Below, one piece after another: positions 10,670 through 22,574 of a stretch of 64,000 nt of DNA. The stretch lies in the NCBI RefSeq assembly GCF_964656455.1, contig NC_135717.1:144350308-144414307 (forward strand), given 5' to 3'. The notes beneath the pieces were generated by a model. It was not told the origin of the DNA. It worked only from the letters and a program-made list of their open reading frames with translations, and searched no databases. Every line of letters begins with the position of its first letter. The stretch's first letter is position 1. The stretch is from Halichoerus grypus (Eukaryota > Chordata > Mammalia > Carnivora > Phocidae). Made by a program: the position numbers and the translations under genes.

Positions 10670-11250
10670 GGCACTAGCCAACTCTCCACTTAGCATCATT
10701 CACCAGTCAAGCACAATCCTTTTGTTTTTAGCAAGGAAAGACTGGTTTGTACGTTTGCTTTTGCACACTCTCTCTAATTACAGGTTTCCCCTACAACCTC
10801 TCAAAATCAGCCATCAGAGATGAAGAATTCAGCTAAAAGGGTTAAGATAATGGCAACCTAAAAAAATATGTTCGATGATCACAGGTCAATTTCTTTCTGG
10901 ATTAAGCCAAATCAATTTGTACATAAATCCACTGCTACAGAAAGCTATTATTAACACTTCAATCTAATTTTTTTTTCCACTGGAGAAATGATCACTTCAT
11001 GACATTCTTTGGCTTATACAATTGTTTGTGGTCTACCTCTCTTAACTCTAGCCCTAAAGATACCTTGATTAAAAGCATGAAGCTTGTTTGTCTTGTTCAA
11101 AATTGTAATGCCTTGGACTTAGAAGAGTACTCAAGAGCCTGTCACATATAAGTGCTTGATAAATATATGTTAAATGGATACATGAAATGGAAGGAGAAAT
11201 ATTTGCAATTTTATTACCAAAGTGTATGTATCAGGATTATATGCAATCTG
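10670..11250. other. unassigned DNA
   Basis: No recognisable gene or repeat. Confidence 0.4.
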
Positions 11251-11645
11251 TATTAGTCTGCTACAGTTACCATAACAAAGCACCATGGACTGGGTGGATC
11301 AGCAACAAAAGTTTATCTTCTCATAGTCATGGAAGCTAGAAGCCCTAGATCAAGATGCTGGGAAGGTTTTTACCTTTATCTTTATTTCTTTTTCCTGAGG
11401 ACTCTATCCTTGGTTTGCAAATGGTGTCTTCTACCAATGGTCTTCCCTTTGTAAGCGTGTCTATGTTCTAATCTCTTCTTTTTATAAGAACACCAATCAT
11501 ATTAGATTACTTCCCACCTAAGGACTTCTTTTTAACTTGACTACACCTTTAAAGGCTCTATTTTCAAATATAGTCACATTCTGAGATACTGGCAGTTGAG
11601 GCATCAACATAGCAATTTGGGGGAACACAATCATCCCATAACAAA
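11251..11645 (-). repeat. MaLR (MLT1-type) LTR, minus strand
   Basis: The 3' LTR end appears antisense as TGTATTAGTCTGCTACAGTT, then CCATAACAAAGCACCATGGA and CTGGGTGG. TATAAGAACACCAATCATAT and a CACAATCATCCCATAACA end follow. The order matches an MLT1-class LTR. The ends are approximate. Confidence 0.75.
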
Positions 11646-12854
11646 ATCTACTGCAAAGTGATTGCACTCTTTTTTGCAATATGTGGCTATTATTCATGTG
11701 GCTCCTAAGCACATATCATTTTATCACTATATTCAGGTCTCTGAAGTTTTGTAGATTAAAGTTTGTAATGTACACTATACTAAGTGTTTGCTTTATTAGT
11801 TTATAATCAATAGTAACCATTCTTTTCACAGGGTCCAAAAAAATAAGATCTTATATTAATTAAGCTTAAAGCAAACAAGGTAGATTTTGAGAATTGGAAT
11901 TCTAAACCTATATGTGCTTAAATTTGCTAGAAACTTTTAGTTTATTAATTTGAGAGTTTATATATATATATATACACACACACATATATATAATGCACAA
12001 ACATAAGAAATTATAAAGCACAATGTTTCCTAAGTAAATGTGTTGTGTATCTGGTTAAACATGTAAAATATTTGAAGTAAAATATAAGAGGAAAGTTCTT
12101 AATCTACACACTTAAAATTATGTTTCCTAAAGAAAATTTAAAAAATAATATTTGGCATACATTATAAAAGACTATGATCACTATCTTAGATAATTGTTGA
12201 TGTTATATAATCACAGACAGATATTAGACAACTTAAAGTATCTCCTTTTTAAAAAAAAATAAATTGTGCTATCTCAACAAGACAACCATACTATTTGCAG
12301 AAAGATCATAATTTTTCAGTCTATCTTAAATTTAAAATTTAAAAATTTGACACAATCTCTTCATTTTAATTCTGGTGAATGTTTTTCTAAAAGCTGCCCC
12401 CAAAATAAGAAAGAATTAGCATTTATGGTTATTAACTGAAATTAAAAAAAGAAAAATGGCTTTACCTGAAAGTATAATGGGAAATTATTTAGAGAGGCAA
12501 TAAAATGAGATATCTTAAAAATTAGTCATGAAAATATGTTCTTTATAAGAAGCATTTATAAACATATTTCCAGAACGAAGATAAGACAAAGCAATACATT
12601 TTATATATCACTCACTAAAATACACAAAAATTTAACTGTGGGTTAAATGGAAGTGATGCCTGTATCGTTTTACAGTTTACAAGCACTTTCTGTACTAGAA
12701 AGCATTCATTGTAATGTTCATCATTCATCCAAATCTTAGAAGCATTCTTCTAAATGCCCTGAAGATTTTCAAATGACATTTTCTGTTGTGGCCCAGGTTT
12801 AGGTACTTTTAATTCAGGATCTTATAAAGGTAGGAAAAGGAATAATTGAAGACT
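11646..12854. other. unassigned AT-rich DNA
   Basis: Contains a short (TA)n(CA)n(TA)n tract at 11961-11992 and otherwise nothing I can name. Confidence 0.45.
11961..11992. repeat. (TA)n(CA)n(TA)n compound microsatellite
   Basis: Alternating purine-pyrimidine tract: TA repeats, then a short CA block, then TA repeats. Confidence 0.9.
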
Positions 12855-13222
12855 TTTATGGCCTGAATTGTATCCTACAAAATTCATATCTTGAAGTCCT
12901 AACCCCCAGTACTTCAGAAAGTGACTGAAGATAGGAGTGGGCCCTAATCCAATATGACTGGTGTCCTTAAAGAAGAGAATAGTATATATACAAAAAAAAA
13001 AAAAAGAAGAGAATAGTATACAGACATACCAAGAGTGAGTGAAGACAACATGAGGACAGAAGAAAGCAGTCATCTGCATGCCAAGGTGAGAGGTCTCAGA
13101 AGATACCAAATCTGCCGACATTTTGATCTTGGACTTCTAGCCTCCAGAACTCTGAGAAAATAAATTTCTGTTGTGTAAGGCATTGAGTCTGTGGTATTTT
13201 GGTATGACAGCCTTAGCAAATT
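12855..13222 (+). repeat. MaLR (MLT1-type) LTR, plus strand
   Basis: Reads GGCCTGAATTGTATCCTACA, CTAACCCCCAGTACTTCAGA, TTGATCTTGGACTTCTAGCC, CCAGAACTCTGAGAAAATAA, then TTGGTATGACAGCC near the 3' end. This is the usual MLT1 order. An A-rich insertion or slippage near 12985-13000, with a repeated GAAGAGAATAGTATA on both sides (12973-12987 and 13006-13020), marks a small duplication inside the LTR. Confidence 0.8.
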
Positions 13223-13515
13223 GAGGACCTTTGAACCTACACTATAAAATAAAAGTACATATATTTAAATATGTAACTATGATTATTTATAATAAGGTAA
13301 TGATACACAATGTTGTTCTGATATTAAATTTTAATTCTTCCTTTCCAAAGAGTTGTGGAAATTTTTATCCAGGTAACATCTCCATATCTTTGTCTTCTTC
13401 TCAATCAGATTTTCTTTTTTGCAATCTATGTTGACACCATGCAGACATGTCCACATTGTTTACATATCAGTCTCTAGCCTACATCAAAATGATTCTTTTA
13501 AAAAGAACACATACC

Positions 13516-13712
13516 GGGGCGCCTGAATGGCTCAGTTTGTGAGGCGACTGCCTTCGGCTTGGGTCATGATCCTGGGGTCCTGGAATCGAGCCCTGCATGA
13601 GGCTCCCTGCTAAGTAGGAAGCCTGCTTCTCCCTCTTCCACTCCCCCTGCTTGTGTTCCCTCTCTCGCTGTCTCTCTTTCAATTAAATAAATAAATAAAA
13701 TCTTTAAAGAAA
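13516..13712 (+). mobile_element. CAN-SINE with perfect 16-bp target-site duplication
   Basis: The head GGGGCGCCTGAATGGCTCAG is followed by a body of the CCACTCCCCCTGCTTGTG subfamily and an AAATAAATAAATAAAATC tail. AAAAAGAACACATACC lies at 13500-13515 and 13713-13728. Confidence 0.95.
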
Positions 13713-13724
13713 AAAAAGAACACA

Positions 13725-13840
13725 TACCATATGATTACATTTATATCAAATGCTAGAAAATGCAAACTATTCTATTAGTGCCAGTGTCTGGGAGAGTAGG
13801 GAGGGGCAGGAGAAAAGAAATTACAGCATGACTTCTAATA
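13725..13840 (+). repeat. L1M 3'-region fragment
   Basis: CATATGATTACATTTATATC, AATGCTAGAAAATGCAAACT and a GGGAGGGGCAGGAG stretch resemble the 3' part of an old L1. The SINE at 13516 seems to have landed in it. Confidence 0.4.
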
Positions 13841-14012
13841 TCAATTGCAAATTTTTCTTTTTCATTACTATATAAGTCATTTAATTTTGGTTTTTAAATA
13901 GAGCCTTGATTAACTATTTCTTTATCTGTAACTTATTCACATGTTCATATAACATTGGAATATAAACTTTTCTGTTTCAATAGCTCTGAAAATGCCTACT
14001 GTGTCTTCTTAT

Positions 14013-14014
<2 letters not shown>

Positions 14015-14063
<49 letters not shown>
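14015..14063. repeat. (AC)n microsatellite
   Basis: About 24 uninterrupted AC units. Confidence 0.97.
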
Positions 14064-14065
<2 letters not shown>

Positions 14066-15556
14066 GGGTTTTTAAAATCTGGGTTAAAGCTCTCTACTCC
14101 ACACCATTATCTCTCTCTATGCCCAGTTCTGCATTTCTGTGAAGGCACTTTTGGGAAATAAAGTTTTATAGTACCTGATTTTTGTTTTCAGAGGACAAAA
14201 ACAATTTGTAAGTTGAGAACAACTGTCAATTGTTCATCTAGTACTTGGAAAGTCATGACATTGTGCAGAAGTCTTTGAATTCTTAGACAAATTTTTGTCC
14301 CAAATGTTCAAACAGATGTCCCAAATGTCCCCAGAATGGAATTCACTGGATTTTTGCTTAAGGCTGTTTTCTTATGGGCTGTACGATCATTGCCATTGTA
14401 GAATTTATCTGTACACTAACTCTGTAAAGTGAAATTTGCTATTTCCATTTTACATTTCTCTGTAAGACCTTCTAAAAGGTTGTGACTTGCAGTAATTTAT
14501 TTGGAAATTGTGGAAATTAGAGAACTTGTGTTCTAATATACTTCTTTTTCATTTTCTTCTTACATCAGTTTATAATATCTACTACCTTAAAGAATGTTCT
14601 GGCCTCCATTTTAGTAATCCATGCTTAATGTCATTAATATATGTAGACAAAGAAAAATTGGAAAGTCCATTCAGATGTATTTTAAAAATCATTTACCACT
14701 AAAAAATCATAATTGATATGATGACTATTTTGCCCTTGAATATAGACTTTTCTACTCTTTATCCCTTTGCTTTGGGCTTTCATTTCCTCAAGAACAGCAT
14801 TTATTATTGCACAAGACTCCTAATTCCATAACTTGTATTGTGACTTCATATATTTTATAATTCTAATAAGAAATATTCTGTGAAAATCTGTAATTCTCTC
14901 AAACAACCTGCATTGATTTCATAAAATTAACAATGTATAAGGGGAGTATTTCCACTATAATCCTTTTGAAGGAGCATTGATATTTTATTTATTTCTAAGA
15001 GAAAGACTTTAAAATCAGGGTTTTTTTTTGTATTCTCAAAAAATGCTTTTTTACTATTTCAATAATAGACCTAGACAAGTCACCTTCTAGGAAGAGGCCT
15101 TACTTCGTATCTAGTTTAAAATTACATTTCTCATATCAATTCATACTTTTCAATGCACCTCTAAGGGATGAGCTCTGCAAAAAAAAGAAAAAAAAAAAGA
15201 AAGGTCAAGGATGAAATGGACCTTTAATTATTAACTAGGCTCATATATAGTGCATAGTTGATTTGGTCTATCAAGGATTACAAAATCACAAGTGGTTTTT
15301 TTCCAAGAATATCCCATTCTAATTGTAATTTCATGAACTTTGCTTTAAAACACTGCAAACATCCTGAGTTAAGCTGCCATTAGCATCATGTCAAATAAAT
15401 GTATTTTTTGTCATAACCCAGAAGAGATTTGTGATTTAAAGTATCTTTCCTTTGCCTCTCATAGCCACAGAGTCCTTCTTATCTGATCTGAAATTAGCAC
15501 TATTTTTTTTTCCTTTTGGTTAAAATCTAAGTCACAGTATTTTAAAGGATTCATTT
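14064..15556. other. unassigned AT-rich DNA
   Basis: No gene or repeat family recognised. An A-rich run lies at 15178-15203. Confidence 0.4.
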
Positions 15557-15572
15557 AAAAATATGCCTATCA

Positions 15573-15761
15573 GGGCGCCTGGGTGGCTCAGTTGGTTAAG
15601 CGTCTGTCTTCAGCTCAGGTCATGGTCCCAGGGTCCTGGGATGGAGCCTTCATAAGGCTCCCTGCTCAGTGGGGAGCCTGCTTCTCCATCTGCTCCTTCC
15701 CCTGCTCCTGCTCTCTATCTTTCACATGTTCTCTCTCTCTCAAACAAAACCTTAAAAAAAT
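15573..15761 (+). mobile_element. CAN-SINE, full length
   Basis: The head GGGCGCCTGGGTGGCTCAG is at 15573. The body and CT tract are intact and the tail is CAAACAAAACCTTAAAA. The flanks AAAATATGCCTATCA (about 15557-15571) and AAAATACACTTATCA form a duplication with two mismatches, so the copy is somewhat older. Confidence 0.93.
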
Positions 15762-15889
15762 AAAAATACACTTATCAAAAGGGGAATGATGGTTCTGAGT
15801 GGCCATGATCAAAAGAGATGAGTTTATCAGATGTGTGAGTCAAACTGCGAAAGGCACGGAGGAAATGGCTGTGTGCTTAGGAGGAGGTG

Positions 15890-16025
15890 ACTCAAAACAC
15901 TCTAAGCCTCAGTTTTCTCCTCTTCAGATTGAAAGTGGCACTAACGAGCTTACAGGTGATGTGATCAGGTGAGATGATTTGTGAAAGTACCCAGTGGCAC
16001 CTGGGGCACACTATTGTTGAATTTG
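15890..16025 (+). repeat. MIR fragment, plus strand
   Basis: CTAAGCCTCAGTTTTCTCCT and TTCAGATTGAAAGTGGCACT are the MIR 3' core. The remainder is diverged. Confidence 0.55.
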
Positions 16026-16457
16026 GTATGGGTGCACTGATAATGAGGCATTGGAGGCAGGAGATATGAATGAAAGCCCAGATAATGTTTACTCATGCAA
16101 ACTCTTGACATGAGGTGTACAGCATAATACCTAGAACAAAGCAGAGATGTCCTGAGCGACTGGATGACATGGGAAAAAGCAGAAGAGGACTAGTCACCAA
16201 AAAATGGAGACATAGACCAGGAAGTCATCCAAAAGACACATTTTACCCTAGGTTTTTTTTTATACTAGTAAGTTTCTCTAAATATTATTTTATAGCTTTT
16301 CTTGATAGTCTGAAGTATGCAATATTAAAATCATATCATACTGCATTTTTTTATTTTATTATTTCTCAATGGAAGCATCAAAAATACTGAAATCTCAATA
16401 ATAATGCTATATACATAGACAACTCTGTATTAGAAGCCATCCATGTGGTTTGATTTA
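16026..16457. other. unassigned DNA
   Basis: No recognisable feature. The 91-codon frame at 16115-16390 matches no family I know. Confidence 0.4.
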
Positions 16458-16468
16458 ATGTCATCCTT

Positions 16469-16669
16469 CTTATTTTTTTTAAAGATCTTATTTATTTATT
16501 TGACACAGAGAGAGACAGCTAGAGAGGGAACACAAGCAGGGGGAGTGGGAGAGGGAGAAGCAGGCTTCCCACTGAGGAGGGAGCCTGATGCAGGGCCCGA
16601 TCCCAGGACTCCGGGATCACGACCTGAGCCGAAGGCAGACGCTTAATGTCTGAGCTACCCAGGCGCACC
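16469..16669 (-). mobile_element. CAN-SINE, minus strand
   Basis: The T-rich tail complement and TTTATTTATTTGACACAGAG lie on the left, and the head ends CTACCCAGGCGCACC at 16669. ATGTCATCCTT flanks it at 16458-16468 and 16672-16682. Confidence 0.93.
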
Positions 16670-16682
16670 TGATGTCATCCTT

Positions 16683-17368
16683 TTTAATGTTAATTGTCAA
16701 GGGGTAGTATCCTGTTGATAAATTAAACTTTAATATGTAGCCTGACATTCAGCTTTTCTAGAATGGAACTTTAATGGCTCAGGCACCAAGAAAACACATT
16801 CAGTATAGAAACTAGTACTAGGAAACTATGAGCTATAATTAAAACTGCAGCTGTTAGGGCAAAGGGGATTCATTGTTGTCATGGAAGCATGGCTTTATTA
16901 ATTCCTGTTTTTAAACAGACAAAATCAATGAATTCTCTGCAATTGCCAACATGGGAATGTAGATTTCTTAACACTGTTTAATATTTTTTAATAATACTAA
17001 CATACAGTATAAACTGTTTTACATAATAAAATACCGCAAAGTTAATAATTGTTCAAACGCAAAGGTGAGTTAATTTTCTCATGTGCATGTATCAATAGCC
17101 TACTATAATAACATACTACACTGCACATATATTATGAAAATAGAAGAATGTTAAACAGCTAAGGGGAGGCAGCAGCAAACCATAAATGGACCGAAGAATT
17201 ATCAAGTAAGGTAAAGCATCCCACCACTTTTCCCTGAGATGGAAAGAAACAAAGCCTAAGATATTTGCCATGCTAGGGAAATCTGGATTTCATATATTTC
17301 ATTGTCCTAATAACTACTTCTCTGCTTAGTAAGTTAAGTGCCAATTATTTGTTTGGAACACATGGAGT
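16683..17368. other. unassigned AT-rich DNA
   Basis: No recognisable gene or repeat. Confidence 0.4.
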
Positions 17369-17410
17369 GTATATATATATACATATACATACACATACAC
17401 ATATACATAT

Positions 17411-17445
<35 letters not shown>

Positions 17446-17446
17446 G
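17369..17446. repeat. compound (TA)/(CATA)/(CA) microsatellite
   Basis: TA repeats, CATA-type units, a CA block and again TA repeats, all alternating purine-pyrimidine. Confidence 0.93.
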
Positions 17447-17544
17447 AAACACCTATCATGCTGATTTCCTTATTTTTAAAACTCTATCTTCTATTGTGAA
17501 ATAAAATACTGTCCGTATTCCCTTTATATTTCTCTCTGATATTA

Positions 17545-17745
17545 GAGTCCCCACATTCCCTACTGGGTGATACTTGGCAATATCTGGAGACATGTTTTGA
17601 TTGTCACAACTGTGTGGGACTGTCATCTATTGAGTAAAGGCCAGGGATGCCACTGAACATCCTACCGTGCATGACACTGGGCTGCCACAATAATTATTTG
17701 GCTCCAAATATAAATAGTTCCAAGCTTATGAAACCCTGCTGTAGA
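17545..17745 (+). mobile_element. MER5A DNA transposon, second copy
   Basis: ACTTGGCAATATCTGGAGAC, TTGATTGTCACAACTGTGTG, GCCAGGGATGCCACTGAACA and TCCTACCGTGCATGACA match the MER5A order seen at 9616-9880. The left inverted end is decayed. Confidence 0.8.
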
Positions 17746-19000
17746 ATAAACAAGTAAAAATGAAACAAAACATCATCAACACCAGTAACAAAAGAAATCT
17801 ATTTTTTTTTGGCCTGGAGAATAGAATGATCAGCCCAATTTTTGGGTTAAACAATTATATTGCCCTGTTGTTTTCAGAGATGGCAACGAGTTCTACTTCT
17901 TCTTTACTATCAGGGTTTAGGATTGAAGAGGAAAATCTTTACCATCAAAAGGAATAAATAGAAATGAGGAAATGAAAAATGACCAGGCCAGTGTTACACA
18001 TGGAAATGTGTGGCATCAAAAGAAACTGATGCACTTTATTCTTTGAAAAGTGTATGAAACGATTGCATTATTTTTCCAGTTTAATTTGGGTTTAATTTTC
18101 TTTACACTTACAAGTTGACATCTTGAGATTGTCAAAGCTTCACAAGTCTGAGAAAGTTAGTTTGGTCCTTTATTTCATCTTCTGCTGAATCGATAGCTGC
18201 AAAATTCAATCCTCTTTATCAGGAGCAGTTCTTAGAGATTTTACCATATTTATACAATGTTTAGATTTGGTAACTGATGTAAATGATTACATTTTCTCTC
18301 ACAACCACACTGGCATTTATTTAGCATTGGATTCAGCTTTTCAAATTTATATAATCATATATGCTAACAACTCATAAAGCTATAAAACCTCTTATACAAA
18401 TCTCAAAGCAGGATACATTAAACATAAATATTATTTTTAGAATCATACCACCATTGCAAATATGCTCAAGAGAAGAACTGGCTGGGAATTTGCTTTCATG
18501 TATTTTGAGAATCTCAAGATATATTTTTAGAAACTATAAAAAGCTAGGGAAAAATTGTTGCCAGACACACCAATAGAAGGGGAAAAAAGGACAAAATTAC
18601 TACTTTGAAAAGTTGCCATTGATAGTCACATATATACAAGCTCAAAATTGGGACCTACCTTTAAAATTATTCTCAGTTCAAAAATGTTACAAATCAATTT
18701 TTTCTGGCCTCTGATGTAAGTGTGAGCATTTTCTAGCGTGTGTCTGTATGTTATTACAGTAGTTTCATGTGCCTTAACATATGTTCACCAAATCTGAACT
18801 TTAATATATCAGAGAGACATAACTGCCTTTATAGCATTTTAGATCCCTTGAGCAATACATTGTCTCAAAGACATGATATTCCCACATCTGTGAATAACAA
18901 TATAAGCCCTATTAAAATAGGTATTGAGAAAATAATCCCCAACACACTAGCATAAGAAAGGCCAAAAGAATAACACATTTAAATGAAATTATATAAAATA
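17746..19000. other. unassigned AT-rich DNA
   Basis: About 1.2 kb without recognised genes or repeats. Frames of 65-71 codons occur and are isolated. Confidence 0.4.
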
Positions 19001-19014
19001 AAAAGCAAAGGAAG

Positions 19015-19212
19015 GGGGCGCCTGGGTGGCTCAGTCGTTAAGCATCTGCCTTCGGCTCAGGTCATGATCCCAGGGTCCTGGGATCGAGGCCCACATCGGG
19101 CTCCCTGCTTGGTGGGAAGCCTGCTTCTCCCTCTCCCACTCCCCCTGCTTGTGTTCCCTCTCTCGCTGTGCCTTTCTCTGTCAAATAAATAAATAAAATC
19201 TTTAAAAAAAAA
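19015..19212 (+). mobile_element. CAN-SINE with perfect 14-bp target-site duplication
   Basis: The head GGGGCGCCTGGGTGGCTCAG, the CCCACTCCCCCTGCTTGTG body and the AAATAAATAAAATCTTT tail are near consensus. AAAAGCAAAGGAAG is at 19001-19014 and 19213-19226. It is one of the least diverged copies here. The 69-codon frame over it is not a gene. Confidence 0.96.
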
Positions 19213-19226
19213 AAAAGCAAAGGAAG

Positions 19227-20959
19227 ATTAGTCTACATATATTTAAAATGCTCCAGCCCTGGGCTAGACATTGCACTACAGAGAAATGCAAAAAAAAAAA
19301 AAAAAAGGAAGAGATGAAAAAATCATGAATGATTTTAGACAATGTCCAAGTGTTCCTTACATATCAGTATCTTCCCTAAAAATTAGTTGAGATTAAACTG
19401 TCTTAGGGATGAAATGCTTAGGGTGTTTGCTTTTTGCTAGTGTGTGTGAATCATGGCATAATACATGCACTTAACATGGCTCTCTAATTGCAAAGATGAT
19501 CCTATTTCATTATCATATCATATTGATTAATGGAATAATATCCAGAGGCAATTTTATGATATAAAGCAAGAAGAAAAGGAAGGAGTAATTAATTACAAAA
19601 GGAGAGAAAAACATAATTAATGTAATTCCAATGTTCTTATTGTGAAAACCCTAATAAGGTGTTGTGAGTTGTTAACATATAGGATTATGTACATTTAAGA
19701 AGCTACAGCCAATGCCAGATCAATGTCAAACAGTACTGTTACAATGCCAGAGGGTCTCCTGAAATTTCTTTTGCTGGACTCAAAAATCTGTGCAATCCTT
19801 TGACACCTTTATTGACTCTTACAGCTCAAAGAATATTGAGGCCTCACTATTGCTGTTGCAGAACTAGATAGTTTTACCTGATCTTTCACTTCTTAAGCTC
19901 AAAATAAAATTGTTCACTGGAGAAACTGTCAATAGAATGTTCAAGAGAGCAATGCTTCAAACTTTACTCTCCTTCCAACACTTTCAACGATCTGTTTCTC
20001 TTTTGTTACTTAGGAGCTTCTGTTAGCCTACCTCAACTTTTGCATGTTTTACCTCAAAAAAAAAAAAGAAAGAAAGAAAAGAAACAACTAGTCTGAGTCA
20101 AAATAGGGCTAAGCCAACACTCAGACAATTTTCAAAAAAAAAAAAAATTCCCTACTATCACAAATTTTGTATATGTCAGAAAAATCTGCAAACAACTGAC
20201 ATACTTTCCAGAGAAAATGGTTAGCATTTTTGATGGTGGTGAACGTCATCATCTTAGAAAAAATTACCAATTGTTTTTCCCATATTTATTAAACATTACT
20301 TAATCAGATGATTGATATACTCAAAGTCTAGATAAATTTGTTATTCTAAAACACCAAGTTTCTTGGCTTATATTAATTAGCATTGTTGCTTCTTACAAAG
20401 GTTTGATTTCTCCTGACATACTTATCACTTGAAATGGTCTGGAACTTGGAGTGGCAGACATCATTCAGATCATCAATGTACTGCCCACATATTAAACTGA
20501 ACCAAAAGGAAGAAAGACCTCCCTAACCCATTCGATTTGGATGAGCAACCCACTTATATGTCATTTACTTCAAATTAGCTCTTTTCTTTCCTCCATTAGT
20601 TCCACTATAGCAGATGGTATCATTGTAAGTGTTACTATTTGCTGTTGGCACACTACATTCCCTTCTGATGACCAGATGTGTCTTTTGGGCTTCGGTTCTC
20701 ACAGGTCTGCACGTTATTATTCTTTTTCCCAGCATACTGACTAGGTTAGTAGGTCAAAACCACAGGATTAGCAAGAGAATTGTCCTGGACTATTACGCTA
20801 CAAAAAAAGACAGAGAGGCAGAGAGAGAGAGATCTTTATTTTTCACATGAATTGAAAAATTCACTGAGATTTTTTTTTAATCTGTTGACTAACACCTAGA
20901 AAAGTTTTCAATGTTTTGTTATCATTCTCTCTTATCTCATGGAAGTTGCCAACCAACCT
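19227..20959. other. unassigned DNA with several A-rich runs
   Basis: A runs occur at 19290-19306, 20055-20090 and 20135-20147. They may be tails of decayed retroelements, but no bodies are recognised. Frames at 20541-20850 are short and overlapping. Confidence 0.4.
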
Positions 20960-21039
20960 AAAAAAAGAAAAAAGAGAAAAGAAAAGGAAAGAAAAGAAAA
21001 AAAAAGAAAAGAAAAGAAAAGAAAAGAAAAGAAAAGAGA
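20960..21039. repeat. (AAAAG)n purine-only microsatellite
   Basis: AAAAG units, irregular at the left and regular from about 21000. It creates a spurious Lys/Glu-rich frame (20939-21226). Confidence 0.95.
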
Positions 21040-22574
21040 ACCTCTATTTGGCCAGGGAAAGGTACAAAATGTGAGAATGAAAAAGTTAAGACCCACATTT
21101 ACCAAAATAATTTTAAAATTTCAAGTAGAATTTATCTGCTATAGACAAAACAATGAAAAAGACTTGCTCTTAGATGTCACATGTCACTTAGGTGCATGCT
21201 CATATCTTTCCATAAATAAATTTTAAAAGGGTAAAAAGATGTATATTTTACAGAAAAATGAGCCGTTTTTCTTCAATAGTCACAATTTAAAAAAAATTGG
21301 TGTGAACTATGATAAGTAAAAGGGATTTATCAGATGTAAAAAGCAGGGCAATAGGTAGTCCTGGATTGGAAACTGCCTTATACAACTCATTCAACGTTTT
21401 GTTTTGTTTTGATTTGTTTTGTTTTGTTCTGTTTTATTTATCTGCTTGTGTTCTCTACACAGGAACTCATAAAAAAAAAAAAAAAGTGCTGCTAATTGCA
21501 GAAGAATGTGAGGCCAAAGAAATCTATTTGTGAAACAAGAGAAATAACAAATAGTTCATATGCTTATAGCAATTATCCAATGGAAAGGAAGTAGATGATT
21601 AGAATGAGAGTAGGGAAAATTGATGAAAATATGTTTTTGAATAAGCAAGAGAGATCTGGTGCACATGTGAAAAGCAAGATCATCCATTTTATAGGAACAG
21701 CAGGGAAGATGAAGGTATGAGCTCTAAGGAAAGAGATTGGTAGATGTGGTAGTGAAAACACAAAGGATTTCTCTTCTGTTTTATGTTTCCAATGAGAAAG
21801 AAAGTACAGTCATCACTTGGGAGCATGGATAGGAAGGAAATATTGGATGTTGGAAGAGAGAAAGATGTAGTTACTTGGGAGAGTGGCAAAATGAATGTAC
21901 TAAGCAATGTTATAGGACTTGTGCACAACATGAAGGACTGACTTGAGGTTAATGAGCCTAAATTTAGAATGATTCTTGTCAGGGTGGCTGGATGGTTTTC
22001 AACAACCACACTCAAAAAATATGTGATGGATTTCAGTTTAGGTAAGAAACGATGCAGAACTCAAAACAAATAGGCAGATCCATGCTCAAAAAGAGAGACT
22101 TTGCCTTACCTCAAAGTAGTTGTGTGCAAATGCCATTGCTAGATTTTAATTAACATTTAAATATAGGTGCATTATTTCCAAGATTTTTTGTTTTAACTAA
22201 CAATTGATGATCATATACAATTGAGAAATGCCTTGAATAAATAAGTTTCAGGAAAATTCAATGTGTGGAAGTTTAAGTTGTAGGAATCAATGAGTAGTCA
22301 GACAAGAAGCATCTTATACTGACAACAGACCATGAGAAGCCATATTTTAAAATATTATTTAGATTAGTAATATAAATGTAAAGGAGATCAGAATAAACTA
22401 GTAAGAGACATATTGGGGAAACTACTTAAAAAATTCAGTGGTAAAACTAAAGTAACATTTAATGCCAAGTGAGATAAAATTTTCCATAGTGTGACAACTA
22501 AATTTTACAAATGTCAACTTTTTCTCAAATTTTAATTGTTTTCATGAAATTCTATTGAAATTTCCAATTGTGTC
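21040..22574. other. unassigned DNA with (GTTTT)n tract
   Basis: A (GTTTT)n tract lies at 21396-21438 and an A run at 21471-21485. The 108-codon minus frame at 21689-22015 is low-complexity and unrecognised. Confidence 0.4.

Noticed and set aside
10530..10823. GC-richer frame containing SPHIKVWD as a WD-repeat exon
   Set aside because: A single WD-like tripeptide is too little. I see no second repeat and no convincing splice sites.
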